From NCBI GenBank assembly GCA_902479135.1, contig CABSNU010000002.1, forward strand, positions 93,550 through 157,549: 64,000 bases of DNA, given 5' to 3'. The notes under the pieces are model-generated. The model was not told where the DNA came from. It worked only from the letters and a program-made list of their open reading frames with translations, and ran no database searches. Source of the DNA: an uncultured Collinsella sp. (lineage in GTDB: Bacteria; Actinomycetota; Coriobacteriia; Coriobacteriales; Coriobacteriaceae). This document shows, piece by piece, positions 1-8,635 of the stretch; the stretch's first letter is position 1, and each line of letters opens with the position of its first letter. A program made the translations under genes and the position numbers.

Positions 1-520
1 TCACGGCAAAGCACAGGTCGAGCCACATATCACCCGTCAGAGAGACATCGGTCGGAATGAAGAGCTCAAACAGCGAGACGTAGGCCGAAAGCGCAAACGA
101 GGCGAAAGCGCTCCACAGGATTGCCTTGCGCTCCAAAAAGATAAAGCCCAGAACGATCAGGACCGCATTGATAATCCACATAAAAACGCCGACAGGCAGG
201 GTCGGGAACAGCGTGGACAGAATGACCGACACGCCCGAGGTGCCGCCAAAAGCAAAGTGATTAGGGGTTTTAAACGCGACGATGGCAAAGGCCGTGAGGA
301 TCAGGCCCAAATTGAGCTCGGCAAAAAAGCGCGGAAAGCCTGGCTCCTGGCTGCGCTTTTGGCCGGCACGCTCGCCGCGCTCGATATCGGTGCGATCAAC
401 CACGCGCTCCATCGGCACCACGGGAGGACGATGCGCCTCCTCGGCAGCACGCGACGCCGCCTCTGCCGCAGCGGCCTCAATTGCCCATGCCTTGCTTTCT
501 GTTTCGTGCTCGTCGGCCAT
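1..520 (-). CDS. YitT/DUF161-family membrane protein, partial (C-terminus beyond left edge)
   Basis: The N-terminal 173 residues are visible; the rest lies outside the window. The ATG at 518-520 follows a GAGGGG ribosome-binding site. About 65 Ala/Glu/Arg-rich cytoplasmic residues precede hydrophobic segments containing KTPNHFAFGGTSGVSV, which resembles the conserved N-terminal region of YitT-type integral membrane proteins. The function of that family is poorly defined (some members are linked to transport or stress). The long charged N-terminal tail is an extension relative to the members I know. Family assignment is by recognition, not search. Confidence 0.75.
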   Translation of the reverse strand, partial: MADEHETESKAWAIEAAAAEAASRAAEEAHRPPVVPMERVVDRTDIERGERAGQKRSQEPGFPRFFAELNLGLILTAFAIVAFKTPNHFAFGGTSGVSVILSTLFPTLPVGVFMWIINAVLIVLGFIFLERKAILWSAFASFALSAYVSLFELFIPTDVSLTGDMWLDLCFAV

Positions 521-634
521 TACGGCAACCCCTCGTTAACAATTTGGAAACAATGCGCCCATTAGAGTAACGCGGAACGTGGGGATTGCAACCCTTAGTT
601 AGACGAGCGGTATGACTACATCGGGAGCGTACAG

Positions 635-674
635 AAACGGCCGGCCACGCTTTTGCTTGCGCGGTCGGCCGTTT
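635..674 (-). terminator. Terminator-like hairpin after the Asp23/Gls24 operon
   Basis: Sixteen-base arms (AAACGGCCGGCCACGC against its near complement, two mismatches) enclose an 8-base loop. A and T runs flank both sides, so it could stop transcription in either direction. It is downstream of the Asp23/Gls24 gene on the minus strand. Confidence 0.6.
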
Positions 675-691
675 AACGTTTTCGCAGATAA

Positions 692-728
692 AACCTGCCA
701 AAACAAACCTGTCCCTTTTTGGAAGGTT
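692..728. repeat. CTGTCCC-core hairpin, copy 1, overlapping a stop codon
   Basis: Arms AACCTGCCAAAA and TTTTTGGAAGGTT flank a middle containing CCTGTCCC. The right end overlaps the TAA stop codon (727-729) of the Asp23/Gls24 gene. The flank GATAAAACCTGCC is shared with the copy at 44990. Confidence 0.75.
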
Positions 729-1242
729 ATTCGTGCTGGCTGGTGCGGTGCTCGTACTCCTCGGGGGTGATGACATCCTCGATGCGTAGGTTGACGCCCG
801 CCACCTCAAGGCCGGTCATCGCGGCAAGACGCTCGGTGACACGTGCCTTGACATCGTCGAAGATCGCGGGCGCATAGGCGCCGTACTCGATGATGACAGA
901 GATGTTGACGACCACGCGATTGTCATCGGTGACCTCGACCGTCACGCCCTTGGTCAGATTCTCGGCACCAAACTGCTCCTGCACAAAGTGCATGAGGTTA
1001 CCCTTCATGCCCAGAACGTGCGGAACCTCGCGGGTGGCCATGGCAACGATCTTCTCGATCACGCCGTTGGAATAAGTCAGCGAGTCCTCGGACTCGTCCG
1101 TTTCCTCGTCATCCTCATCCGCATCGGGCTCGGCCTCGACGAGGGCCTCGTCCTCGAGCGTCACATCCTCAGCTTCGGCGACGACTGCCTCGTTCTCCTC
1201 GAGCTCGGTATCGGCTACATCGACCTTCGTATTAAAAGCCAT
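727..1242 (-). CDS. Asp23/Gls24 family envelope stress protein
   Basis: This 171-residue protein has an acidic, low-complexity N-terminal third (Glu/Asp-rich to about residue 55) followed by the Asp23/Gls24 fold: the VIEKIVAMATREVPHVLGM segment, then VTVEVTDDNRVVVNISVIIEYG and the AGVNLRIEDV tail. In Gram-positive bacteria such proteins are bound to the membrane by AmaP and help cope with cell-wall stress. It starts with ATG after an AAGGAGG site and is the last gene of an amaP-DUF2273-Gls24 operon on the minus strand. The stop codon lies inside a hairpin repeat. The acidic extension is longer than in staphylococcal Asp23. Confidence 0.9.
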   Translation of the reverse strand: MAFNTKVDVADTELEENEAVVAEAEDVTLEDEALVEAEPDADEDDEETDESEDSLTYSNGVIEKIVAMATREVPHVLGMKGNLMHFVQEQFGAENLTKGVTVEVTDDNRVVVNISVIIEYGAYAPAIFDDVKARVTERLAAMTGLEVAGVNLRIEDVITPEEYEHRTSQHE

Positions 1243-1286
1243 GGTTCCTCCTTATGCCTGCCGCGGATGCGACAGTCGAATACATA

Positions 1287-1664
1287 TTAGCGGCCGCTAA
1301 ACAGACGGCCGAAGAAGTTGACGATCCCGTTCTCGCCGTCGCGAATTTGACCGATCACAGCGCCGATCAGCACGAAGAATGCAATGACGAGCGTATCCCA
1401 CAGGCCCAACGTGAGCACCAACACGGCAAGGATAAAGCCAGCGACGGCACCGAGCGTGGTGTTGGGATGACGCACAGCATAGCTCCAGATGGCAGCGCCC
1501 GTACCCTTGATGAGACCCATAGCCTCGTCAAAATCCGCGGCTGCCGCGTCTTGTAACTCGGTTGCCTCTGCTTTGGAATCAACAGGTTCGCTCGCCGGCG
1601 TAGCGCTCTGGTCAATCGTCAGGCGCGGCGTACGAGCGGTCTTATCTTGATTGGTATCACTCAC
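1287..1664 (-). CDS. DUF2273 small membrane protein of the Asp23 operon
   Basis: A 125-residue protein. I chose the GTG at 1662-1664, which follows a GGAGG site and overlaps the end of amaP by 8 bases, indicating translational coupling. About 65 polar residues precede two close membrane segments (around TTLGAVAGFILAVLVLTLGL and WDTLVIAFFVLIGAVIG), then the basic end FFGRLFSGR. This matches the DUF2273 family that accompanies amaP and Asp23/Gls24. A specific function is unknown; a role in membrane placement of the stress protein is inferred from context. Confidence 0.85.
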   Translation of the reverse strand: MSDTNQDKTARTPRLTIDQSATPASEPVDSKAEATELQDAAAADFDEAMGLIKGTGAAIWSYAVRHPNTTLGAVAGFILAVLVLTLGLWDTLVIAFFVLIGAVIGQIRDGENGIVNFFGRLFSGR

Positions 1665-2202
1665 CGGAAACCTCCACGGTCTGGACGGTAGTCTTGGACG
1701 GCAAAAAACGGACACGCGCGGTCGTACCCGGCGTGCCGAGCATGGTGTCGCAGGCCTTCTCGATGCGCTGCTGCATCGAGGTGGCAAGAGCGGCAACGTC
1801 CTTATCATCGAGCGCGATGGCCTCGACCTTAAAACGGACGTGCGAATCGTCGGGGCCTTGGACGCGGGCCTCGACATGCTCGACCATCACGCGGTCGTCG
1901 CGCTCGGCAGCAGCCCTGGCGCACGAAGAAAGCGCTGCAAGCGTGACCTCGATATTGCGCTCCCCCGCCGGATGCACGCAGGACGGCTCGCGACGGGCGA
2001 ACATCAGGCGGAAGAAGCTTATCAGCACGCCGATCGCCACAACTCCGCCGCATGCCGTCACGACAATGCGCGGCATGGGGTCGCGCATCAGCAGCATAAA
2101 GCGATACGTATACGGCCCCCAAAACTGGCAGACAAGCGTACCCAGTGCCACGATGGTGGCGGCAAGATACACGATCGCTAGGGCTCGTTTGAGTACGCGC
2201 AC
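1657..2202 (-). CDS. amaP: Alkaline shock response membrane anchor protein AmaP
   Basis: A 181-residue protein with two N-terminal membrane segments (about residues 8-28 and 45-65) and a soluble C-terminal domain, the usual AmaP layout (DUF2993-like tail). AmaP tethers Asp23-family proteins to the inner face of the cytoplasmic membrane. It is the first gene of the operon, and a TATAAT box at 2253-2258 is well placed for its promoter. It starts with ATG; the stop overlaps the DUF2273 start. Neighbour identities make the assignment strong although the sequence itself is divergent. Confidence 0.85.
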   Translation of the reverse strand: MRVLKRALAIVYLAATIVALGTLVCQFWGPYTYRFMLLMRDPMPRIVVTACGGVVAIGVLISFFRLMFARREPSCVHPAGERNIEVTLAALSSCARAAAERDDRVMVEHVEARVQGPDDSHVRFKVEAIALDDKDVAALATSMQQRIEKACDTMLGTPGTTARVRFLPSKTTVQTVEVSGE

Positions 2203-2261
2203 GCGGCGCTCCCTTCAAATCTCGGCTCTCGAAATGCAGAACGGTTCGCATCATTATAAAA

Positions 2262-2299
2262 GAGCCGGGTCCGGTGCTCTACGCACGCGGATCCGGCTC
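2262..2299 (-). terminator. Rho-independent terminator of yebC
   Basis: On the minus strand GAGCCGGATCCG pairs with CGGACCCGGCTC and is followed by TTTTAT. It separates yebC from the amaP operon; the T run merges into the TATAAT box proposed for amaP. Confidence 0.75.
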
Positions 2300-2368
2300 A
2301 TCTATTCCACGAGGCTTGCATGCTCGCTTCATTATGCCCAGATATGCACGGCTCAATCCGTGCTGGCG

Positions 2369-3175
2369 CTACTCCTCCTCGAGGGCAGCGATGACCTCGT
2401 CGGTCATGTCCATGGTGCTGTAGACGTCCTGGACGTCGTCGAGCTCCTCAAGGCGGTCGATGAGGCGCTGGACCTTCTTAGCGTCGGTACCAGAGACCTC
2501 GGTCGGGGTGGTCGGGACCATGGTGGTCTCGGAACCCTTGACCTGGACGCCCTGCTCCTCGAGCGCCTTGGAGACAGCCATGACGTCGTTGGCAGCAGTC
2601 CAGACGATCCACTCCTCGCCGGCATCCTCGTAGTCCTCGCCACCGGCCTCGGCGATGGCCATCATGAACTCATCCTCGTCACCGGCAGCACCGTTGGCGA
2701 TCATGGTCTCCTTCTTGGCGTTCTCGTCCAGGATCTCCTTGGCGACGACGATCTGGCCCTTGCGCTCAAACTGGAAGGCGACGGAGCCGGAGGTGCCTAG
2801 GTTGCCACCAGCGTGGGAGAAGGCGGAACGGACATCAGCGGCGGTACGGTTGCGGTTGTCGGTCAGGCAGTCGACGTAGACGGCGACACCGGCGGGACCG
2901 TAGCCCTCGTACACGATGTTCTCGTAGACGGCGGCGTCAGCACCCGAACCAAAAGCCTTGTCAATAGCGGACTTGATCTTGTCCTTAGGCATGGACTGAG
3001 CCTTGGCCTTGGCAACGGCAGCGGCGAGGCTGGCGTTGTTCTCGGGCAGCGGGTCACCGCCGAGACGGGCAGCAACGGTGATGTTGCGGCTGAGCTTGGA
3101 GAAGAGGGCGGAACGCTTGGCGTCCTGCGCGCCCTTACGATGCTTGGTTGTGGCCCACTTAGAGTGTCCGGACAT
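2369..3175 (-). CDS. YebC/PmpR family DNA-binding or translation regulator
   Basis: A 268-residue protein opening with MSGHSKWATTKHRKGAQDAKR, the universal YebC/TACO1 N-terminus, followed by the conserved GYGPAGVAVYVDCLTDN block and an acidic C-terminus (LDDVQDVYSTMD). The family has been described as transcriptional regulators and more recently as a factor easing ribosome stalling on proline stretches. It is somewhat longer than the typical 240-250 residues. It is followed by its own terminator and appears to be transcribed alone or from the upstream membrane-protein gene. Confidence 0.95.
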   Translation of the reverse strand: MSGHSKWATTKHRKGAQDAKRSALFSKLSRNITVAARLGGDPLPENNASLAAAVAKAKAQSMPKDKIKSAIDKAFGSGADAAVYENIVYEGYGPAGVAVYVDCLTDNRNRTAADVRSAFSHAGGNLGTSGSVAFQFERKGQIVVAKEILDENAKKETMIANGAAGDEDEFMMAIAEAGGEDYEDAGEEWIVWTAANDVMAVSKALEEQGVQVKGSETTMVPTTPTEVSGTDAKKVQRLIDRLEELDDVQDVYSTMDMTDEVIAALEEE

Positions 3176-3298
3176 ACGTGTCTCCTATCGGTTTCGACCT
3201 AAAGCCCAGCGCAGATGCTCGGGCAATATAAACAAACGTCGTTATGATATACCTACTAGCCTGCGAGATAAACCCCAAAATGAAGGCGTCGTGATGAT

Positions 3299-3342
3299 GT
3301 CCCCTTTGGTGTAAAGAAACCTGACCCCAATGCACCAAGTTA
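3299..3342. repeat. Degenerate CTGTCCC-type hairpin at a stop codon
   Basis: TGTCCCCTTTGGTG and CACCAAG form a weak hairpin ending at the TAA stop codon (3340-3342) of the large membrane-protein gene. Core bases and position resemble the better copies at 692, 5563 and 22402. Confidence 0.45.
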
Positions 3343-5523
3343 GGACCAGAGGAAGTCGCTGCGGGTGACGGTGGCGCCGATGGCGAAGGGCATGCAGGCG
3401 ATGACCGGATACAGGTAGCGCATGTAGGTCGAGCCGTTGCACGGACCAATCAGGCACACGGCGAGCACGCCCAACAGCGGCACCCAGATCGCCAGCGCAC
3501 GCCATGAATGACGACGCAGCAGGTAGACCACCACGGCGATCATGATCCACACATAGGTGGCCGAGCTCATGGTGAGCGAAATAAACGGGATGCGCTGCAC
3601 CGCCACACGGTACAGATTGATCAGGTGGTCGCACCAGCGCACCACGTTGCTGTCAACCGGATGGAAGTCGAAGTACTTGAGGTTGTCGGGACGCGCCATG
3701 ATCTCGGCACTACGCGCCGTGCTGTAGACCCAGGCATCGCGGGCACTCGGATAAAAATAACCATAGTAGTTATTGATAAGCGCCGAAATATAGCACTCGG
3801 GATCCTTCTTAAACATCTGGGCCCATACCTCAAAATAGGCCTTGATGTCCTCCTGCGAGGCGTACTCGTTAAAGCAGTTCTTGACGGCATCCGACTTATC
3901 CGGGTTGTAGCGGCGGCCCAGGTTCTCGTACTTGAGCACCCGGTCGATCACGGCGCGCTCCTCGTCGGTCACCAAGCCGTCGCAAGGAGCCTCCACGATG
4001 GTGCCGTCCTCCTTTACCGTGGGGTTGACACCCGAGTTGAGGCCGTCGTGCTTTTGGACGAAACGAGCCGTCTGTTGGAACGGAATCGAGAGGATTTCGC
4101 GCTTGGAACCAGGCGTGATGTCGTGCGCCGGCATAAAGACCTTGGTGAAGTACATATTAGAGGCAAGGCAGAGTGCGAGCACCGCGAGGACGCCAACCCA
4201 GCGGAAGCGCGGCGTGGCGCATGAGACCGCGGTGCCCGTCTGCTTAGCCGCACGACGAGCGACATGTACATCCCATGCGCAAAACGCCGCCGCAATCACG
4301 CAGGCCGCCAACGGAAAGATCAGGCCGCCATTGCGCAAAAACGTGGAACCCATGGCAGCCAGCGCAAGCAACAGCCAGTCGTGGCGCGCAAAGAGCACGG
4401 GCCTCTGTTCGCCCGCACGCTCGGCATTGGCATCACGACGGGGCAAGCCACATGCCACGAGCTTGACGGTCTGTACCAGCAGCACCAAAAACGCGTCGGC
4501 AAACAGCACATCTTTGGTAAGCAGGGCCGCGTAGTTGGAGAACATGGGCATAAACACAAAGAACAGCAAGATCACGCCGCGGACCGGCAGGCTCACGCCC
4601 AGCTTGCGCAGCGACGAGATGGAATAGGCCATGCAGGCAGCCGTGATGACAAATTGAGCGCAGGTATAGATGATGAGGCCCGCGTTAGCGCTGTTGAACA
4701 GCGAAAGCCCCAGTTGAACGCACGAGCCGATAATGGCCGTGTGCACTACGGGATGGTGCCCGTTGAGCAGCACGTTGGGGTTGAGCAGGCGCAGGTAGTC
4801 GCTCGTGCCATTGGGATAGTTGAACCACTGGCGAATCTGCGCACCCGTATCTCCCATAAAAAGGCCGGGCAGCGAAGCGATGAGCGTGGGCGCCCAGGCG
4901 ATCATAAGCACCAGGAAGGGCCCGGCAAAGGGATGGACCGAGAGCACGGCGTGAGCCACACGCCATACGCGGCCAAAGTGCGCTTCGGAAAACGGAATGC
5001 GCCGAGAGCTCAGCCAATCCAGGCACTCAAAAGCCAGATAGAAGGCCACGATCGCTAGGAGCATCCAGCCCGCGCCGCCAATCCAGGCGCAGATGATACG
5101 GGCCTTGTCGCCAAGAACAATCTCGGCCGAGTCGATAAGGTCGTAGCTGCGGCCGAACACCATGCAGATGGCGAAAAACAGCGACGGCAGAATAATCGAT
5201 GGGCGCCAGGTGTCGCCACGGCCAAAGAACACGTAGCGAAACGGCAGCGTGAGCAGGCAGGCAAGCGCAAGCAGCATGACCGCGTCGGTATGGCCGGCAA
5301 ACGAGAGGAGCACCTCGTAGCACACGTACAGCATGCCCGAGGCTTTGGGGTCAATCGCCAAGACTGCGTTGCTCGACACCGGGGCGGGATCGATGGAAAA
5401 CGCCGTGGTCGCCAACAGCGCGAGCAGAAATGCGATGAGCGTCTGCTTGGCGGGGTAGCGCTTAAACCAGACGATGCGGGCAGCGTCGCGCGCAGCCGTT
5501 GTGGAGAGATCGGAATCCTTCAC
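3340..5523 (-). CDS. Large polytopic membrane protein, DUF6020-like
   Basis: A 727-residue protein with roughly a dozen hydrophobic segments. Between residues about 240 and 290 it carries GDTGAQIRQWF and NGHHPVVHTAIIG; acidic and histidine motifs in early loops recall GT-C type glycosyltransferases. A hydrophilic extracytoplasmic region of about 170 residues (around 490-660) precedes the last membrane segments. The sequence fits proteins labelled DUF6020 in Coriobacteriia. No substrate can be proposed. It begins with ATG 76 bases after lgt stops, so it may belong to the same transcript. A role in cell-envelope polymer assembly is only a guess. Confidence 0.65.
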   Translation of the reverse strand: MKDSDLSTTAARDAARIVWFKRYPAKQTLIAFLLALLATTAFSIDPAPVSSNAVLAIDPKASGMLYVCYEVLLSFAGHTDAVMLLALACLLTLPFRYVFFGRGDTWRPSIILPSLFFAICMVFGRSYDLIDSAEIVLGDKARIICAWIGGAGWMLLAIVAFYLAFECLDWLSSRRIPFSEAHFGRVWRVAHAVLSVHPFAGPFLVLMIAWAPTLIASLPGLFMGDTGAQIRQWFNYPNGTSDYLRLLNPNVLLNGHHPVVHTAIIGSCVQLGLSLFNSANAGLIIYTCAQFVITAACMAYSISSLRKLGVSLPVRGVILLFFVFMPMFSNYAALLTKDVLFADAFLVLLVQTVKLVACGLPRRDANAERAGEQRPVLFARHDWLLLALAAMGSTFLRNGGLIFPLAACVIAAAFCAWDVHVARRAAKQTGTAVSCATPRFRWVGVLAVLALCLASNMYFTKVFMPAHDITPGSKREILSIPFQQTARFVQKHDGLNSGVNPTVKEDGTIVEAPCDGLVTDEERAVIDRVLKYENLGRRYNPDKSDAVKNCFNEYASQEDIKAYFEVWAQMFKKDPECYISALINNYYGYFYPSARDAWVYSTARSAEIMARPDNLKYFDFHPVDSNVVRWCDHLINLYRVAVQRIPFISLTMSSATYVWIMIAVVVYLLRRHSWRALAIWVPLLGVLAVCLIGPCNGSTYMRYLYPVIACMPFAIGATVTRSDFLWS

Positions 5524-5562
5524 AGTCCGAAAGCCTTTCTAGAAACCTATCAAACTCAGCAA

Positions 5563-5601
5563 AACCACCACAAAGGTGCCTGTGTCCCCTTTGTGGTGGT
5601 T
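5563..5601. repeat. CTGTCCC-type hairpin, copy overlapping the lgt stop codon
   Basis: Arms AACCACCACAAAGG and CCTTTGTGGTGGTT enclose a short middle with CCTGTGTC. The last two bases lie in the lgt TAA codon (5600-5602). Read in the lgt direction it ends in TTTTGC, so it can work as a terminator. Confidence 0.75.
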
Positions 5602-6421
5602 AGGCGTCGAGGTAGATGCGCTGGGGACGGTTGCGGTGTCGCGCGAAGATGATGAGCGCCAGGCCGGCGATCACGAGCGGAAGACTCAGCAGCTGCCCCA
5701 TCGTGATGACGCCGCCCAGCAGATAGCCAAGCTGGGCGTCGGGCACGCGCACGAACTCGACGAGGAAGCGGACGATGCCGTATCCCATCACGAACACGCC
5801 CATAAACGTACCCTGAGGCAGCAGCGGCTTTTTGCGGCTGAGCACCTGCAGAATGCAAAAGAGCACGATGCCCTCAAGAAATGCCTCGTAGAGCTGGGAG
5901 GGGTGACGCGGCATATCGCCCGCAGTCCCGCCAAAGACCACACCCCAGGGCAGATCGGTCGGCTTGCCCCACAGCTCACCGTTGACAAAGTTGGCACAAC
6001 GGCCCAGGCACAAGGCCAGCGGCGCGCCGATGACGGCAAGGTCTGCCAAAGTCCATGCGTCGAGCTTATACATGCGGCACACGATGATGCCGCCGATAAT
6101 ACCGCCCACCAAACCGCCATGGAAGCTCATGCCGCCCTCGTTGGTGGCAAAGATCTCGAGCGGGTGCGCCCAGTAGTAGCCATCACCGTAAAAGACGACG
6201 TAGAACAGGCGCGCACCGATAATGAGGCCAAAGACCACGCCGACCACGACACTCGTCAGGTCGTCAATCGTGATGTTAAAGCCCCAGCGACGCTGCGTGC
6301 GGTACATGACGACCGCCGTGAGCAGGGCGCCGACCACATAGGCCAGACCATACCAGTAAATCGTGATGGGCCCCGCCGAAATCGCGACGGGATCAAGCAT
6401 ATGGTAGAAGTCGTTGAGCAT
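5600..6421 (-). CDS. lgt: Prolipoprotein diacylglyceryl transferase
   Basis: A 273-residue integral membrane enzyme that moves diacylglyceryl from phosphatidylglycerol to the lipobox cysteine of prolipoproteins, the first step in lipoprotein maturation. The signature GRCANFVNGELWG is present, as is the HGGLVGG region that carries a catalytic histidine. About seven membrane segments can be seen and the length is normal. Its products in this window should include the ABC substrate-binding protein at 31581 and the ApbE lipoprotein at 55773. The start is ATG at 6421. Confidence 0.96.
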   Translation of the reverse strand: MLNDFYHMLDPVAISAGPITIYWYGLAYVVGALLTAVVMYRTQRRWGFNITIDDLTSVVVGVVFGLIIGARLFYVVFYGDGYYWAHPLEIFATNEGGMSFHGGLVGGIIGGIIVCRMYKLDAWTLADLAVIGAPLALCLGRCANFVNGELWGKPTDLPWGVVFGGTAGDMPRHPSQLYEAFLEGIVLFCILQVLSRKKPLLPQGTFMGVFVMGYGIVRFLVEFVRVPDAQLGYLLGGVITMGQLLSLPLVIAGLALIIFARHRNRPQRIYLDA

Positions 6422-6447
6422 GTCGACCCTCCTACTCCCTACATACC

Positions 6448-6486
6448 AAATGCGGCCGCGGGCCTTGCGCTCGCAGCCGCATATTT
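6448..6486 (-). terminator. Hairpin after the NifU-like gene
   Basis: AAATGCGGC pairs with GCCGCATATTT across a GC-rich loop. It lies between the NifU-like gene and lgt and would end the former transcript on the minus strand. Confidence 0.5.
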
Positions 6487-6531
6487 GGGCGTAACGTCTA
6501 TGCGGAGTATGCCGTCCGCAGCTTTCGCAGC

Positions 6532-6810
6532 TTAGAACGGCGCGTACTCGTCGTACAGGTCCTCGGCCTCGCCGGAGGCATTGACCTGCTCAACTCGTGT
6601 AACGCCGGGCACATGCTCCTTCAGGATGCGCTCAATACCCATGGACAGGGTCAGCGAGCTCATGGGGCAGCCGGCGCAAGCGCCCTGCAGCTCCAGTTTG
6701 ACGACGCCCTCGTCGTCAACGCCCACATACTCCATATCGCCGCCGTCGGCCTGCAGGTTGGGGCGAATCTCTTCAAGAACCTTCTTAAGCAGCTCTTCGT
6801 TAACAGCCAC
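6532..6810 (-). CDS. NifU C-terminal domain protein (iron-sulfur scaffold/carrier)
   Basis: A 92-residue stand-alone NifU C-terminal domain. It contains IRPNLQADGGDMEYVGVD and the CAGCPMSSLTL motif, whose two cysteines (CxxC) hold or transfer a 4Fe-4S cluster. Such Nfu-type proteins deliver clusters to client enzymes; possible clients here include the NapH-like protein and the radical SAM protein. The C-terminus is acidic. It starts with ATG after GGAG. Confidence 0.92.
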   Translation of the reverse strand: MAVNEELLKKVLEEIRPNLQADGGDMEYVGVDDEGVVKLELQGACAGCPMSSLTLSMGIERILKEHVPGVTRVEQVNASGEAEDLYDEYAPF

Positions 6811-6982
6811 AGGGGCTCCTTTCTCACAATTACGCGGGCGCGCCCGCGGACAGAAGCTATGTTACTACAGCCGTGTACCCGCTCACGAGCCGTCCATGCG
6901 CGCAGACGCGACTTTCACGAGTAGTCAATTTGGGACGGGGCTCTTTTGGCTGCCTTTTGTTGCCAGCTGGCGTTGCCACGCG

Positions 6983-7507
6983 CTACTGCTGAGCCTGCCC
7001 CTCGGTGCCGATGTGAACATCGACGATAACCTGGCGGTAGCTGATGCCGCAGGAGTCGAGGATGCGGCGGCTGATGCGTCCGTCATCGGTGTCGGCGTAC
7101 TTGTTGTCCAGGTAGACAACCTCGCCCACGCCCACCTGCGCCAAAATCTTGGCGCAGTCGTGGCACGGGAACAGCGTGACGTAGACCGTGGAACCCTCAA
7201 GATCTTTGAGCGAGCCACGGTAGTTGAGCACGGCGTTTGCCTCGGCATGCACCACGTAGTTGTGCTTGTCCTGCAACGGGTCGTCGCTCGTGCCCCACGG
7301 GAAAAAGTCGTCGTTGAGCGCCGAGGGCGTACCGTTGTAGCCCACCGAAAGGATGCGGTGGTTGGTGCTGGCGATGCACGCGCCCACCTGCGTGTTGGGG
7401 TCCTTACTGCGGCGCTGCGCGGCGATGGCCACGCTCATAAAGAACTCGTCCCAGCTAATGACGTCCAGGCGCTTGCCTGACGAAGTTTGATGAAGATCGT
7501 CCGACAT
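6983..7507 (-). CDS. dCMP deaminase (ComEB-like)
   Basis: A 174-residue zinc-dependent deaminase converting dCMP to dUMP for thymidylate supply. Zinc ligands are visible in HAEANAVLNY (His, with catalytic Glu) and PCHDC (two Cys). I chose the ATG at 7505-7507 (MSDDLHQ) because a GGAGGTG site lies just before it; an in-frame upstream ATG would add 12 residues without such a site. The allosteric-type extra loop around the FPWGTSDDP region is kept. It follows coaX on the same strand but with a gap of 84 bases. Confidence 0.93.
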   Translation of the reverse strand: MSDDLHQTSSGKRLDVISWDEFFMSVAIAAQRRSKDPNTQVGACIASTNHRILSVGYNGTPSALNDDFFPWGTSDDPLQDKHNYVVHAEANAVLNYRGSLKDLEGSTVYVTLFPCHDCAKILAQVGVGEVVYLDNKYADTDDGRISRRILDSCGISYRQVIVDVHIGTEGQAQQ

Positions 7508-7591
7508 GGCAGACACCTCCGTAATCGCAATAATTTGACCCATTGTAGCAGGTGAAAGGTGGAGACGTTTGTCCCACCGGCGCCCTCACTT

Positions 7592-8443
7592 TTACACGCG
7601 GCGGGGCTTTTGGTTGATGCGGTAGAGCTCGGCGAGACCCCGCAGCGTCAGCGCGTCGTCTACCGTCAGGCTGTGGCCGACCAACGCCGCGAGTGCCTCG
7701 GCGTCGTCGCCGGTAATGACGATGGGCACGTCGCCCTCCCCCGCGGCCTTGGTCGCGCGCATCTCGGCAAGCACCATGTCGAGCATGCCGTCGATGCGGG
7801 CTACCTCGCCCAGAACCACGCCCGAACGCATGGCCTCGCGCGTGTTGCGACCGATCACATGCGTGGGTGCCGAGGGCTCGACCTGCGGCAGGCGTGCCGC
7901 AGCAGCCGAGAGCGAGCGGGCGCCGAGCGCCAGACCCGGCGCGATGACGCCGCCGACAAAGGTACCGCGCGCATCGATGACCTCAATATTGCTCGTAGTG
8001 CCCAGGTCAATCACGATGCACGGCGAGCCGTAGACGGCACGGGCCGCCACGGCGTCGGCGATGCGGTCGGGGCCGATCTCGGCCGGGTCGTCGTAGTGGA
8101 CGGGCATGCCGGTCTTGAGGCCCGGCCCCACCGTGAGCACGCGCCCCGTGCAGGTGCGGGAAAGTGCCGCCTTCCACGGACGCTCGAGCGCCGGCACCAC
8201 GCAACTCAGCACTGCAGCTGCGGGAACGAGCGCGCCGGGCATGCCCGCATCGGCCGCCAGCGCGGCCATGACTTGAGCGAGTCGCATACGCGCTTCGTCG
8301 GCCGTAATGCTCGACGGCGTGGTAATCTCGCACGTCGCGAGCGGGCATTCCTGCGCCGCGGCCGAATCCTCGGCAAATAGGCCAAAGCGAATGAACGTGT
8401 TGCCCACGTCAACCGTCAATATATATGCGCACCCATTAAGCAT
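7592..8443 (-). CDS. coaX: Type III pantothenate kinase
   Basis: A 283-residue enzyme phosphorylating pantothenate in the first step of CoA synthesis. It has the ASKHA phosphate motif DVGNTFIRFGLF at the start, GPDRIADAV in the middle and the substrate-site block GGVIAPGLALGARSL. The usual DFGTATT motif reads DLGTTSN, a modest deviation. The start at 8443 follows AAAGGAG; a longer reading would add 18 residues with no support. Family length is normally about 255-270, so this protein is slightly long. Confidence 0.93.
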   Translation of the reverse strand: MLNGCAYILTVDVGNTFIRFGLFAEDSAAAQECPLATCEITTPSSITADEARMRLAQVMAALAADAGMPGALVPAAAVLSCVVPALERPWKAALSRTCTGRVLTVGPGLKTGMPVHYDDPAEIGPDRIADAVAARAVYGSPCIVIDLGTTSNIEVIDARGTFVGGVIAPGLALGARSLSAAAARLPQVEPSAPTHVIGRNTREAMRSGVVLGEVARIDGMLDMVLAEMRATKAAGEGDVPIVITGDDAEALAALVGHSLTVDDALTLRGLAELYRINQKPRRV

Positions 8444-8504
8444 CGTCGGCGCTCCTTTCGTCTGCCCAGCAGTATATCGCCTACCTAAACCAGTCATCCC
8501 AAAA

Positions 8505-8635
8505 TGACTAGCTTGCGGCTATACTGGTGCGCGGTCGTGCGCGAGCTCACGCGGCGGCCCTTGGTAACCCGACTTCCCGCGCCGTATCCGTAGCGGCGCT
8601 CCCGGGGGAAGCGGATATACGCAAAGGAGTTTTAT
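8505..8635 (+). promoter_or_regulatory. Structured 5-prime leader of the OPT transporter gene
   Basis: A possible -10 box (TATACT near 8520) is followed by about 110 bases rich in complementary pieces: CGTATCCG can pair with CGGATATACG, and CTTCCC with GGGAAG. The ribosome site AAAGGAG lies at the end, just past the last stem. The layout fits a regulatory leader, but it matches no riboswitch class I recognise. Confidence 0.35.

Noticed and set aside
6833..6848. Perfect 16-base palindrome CGCGGGCGCGCCCGCG as a regulator site
   Set aside because: Such a G/C-only palindrome is likely by chance in this GC-rich region, and its position before the NifU-like gene gives no further support.
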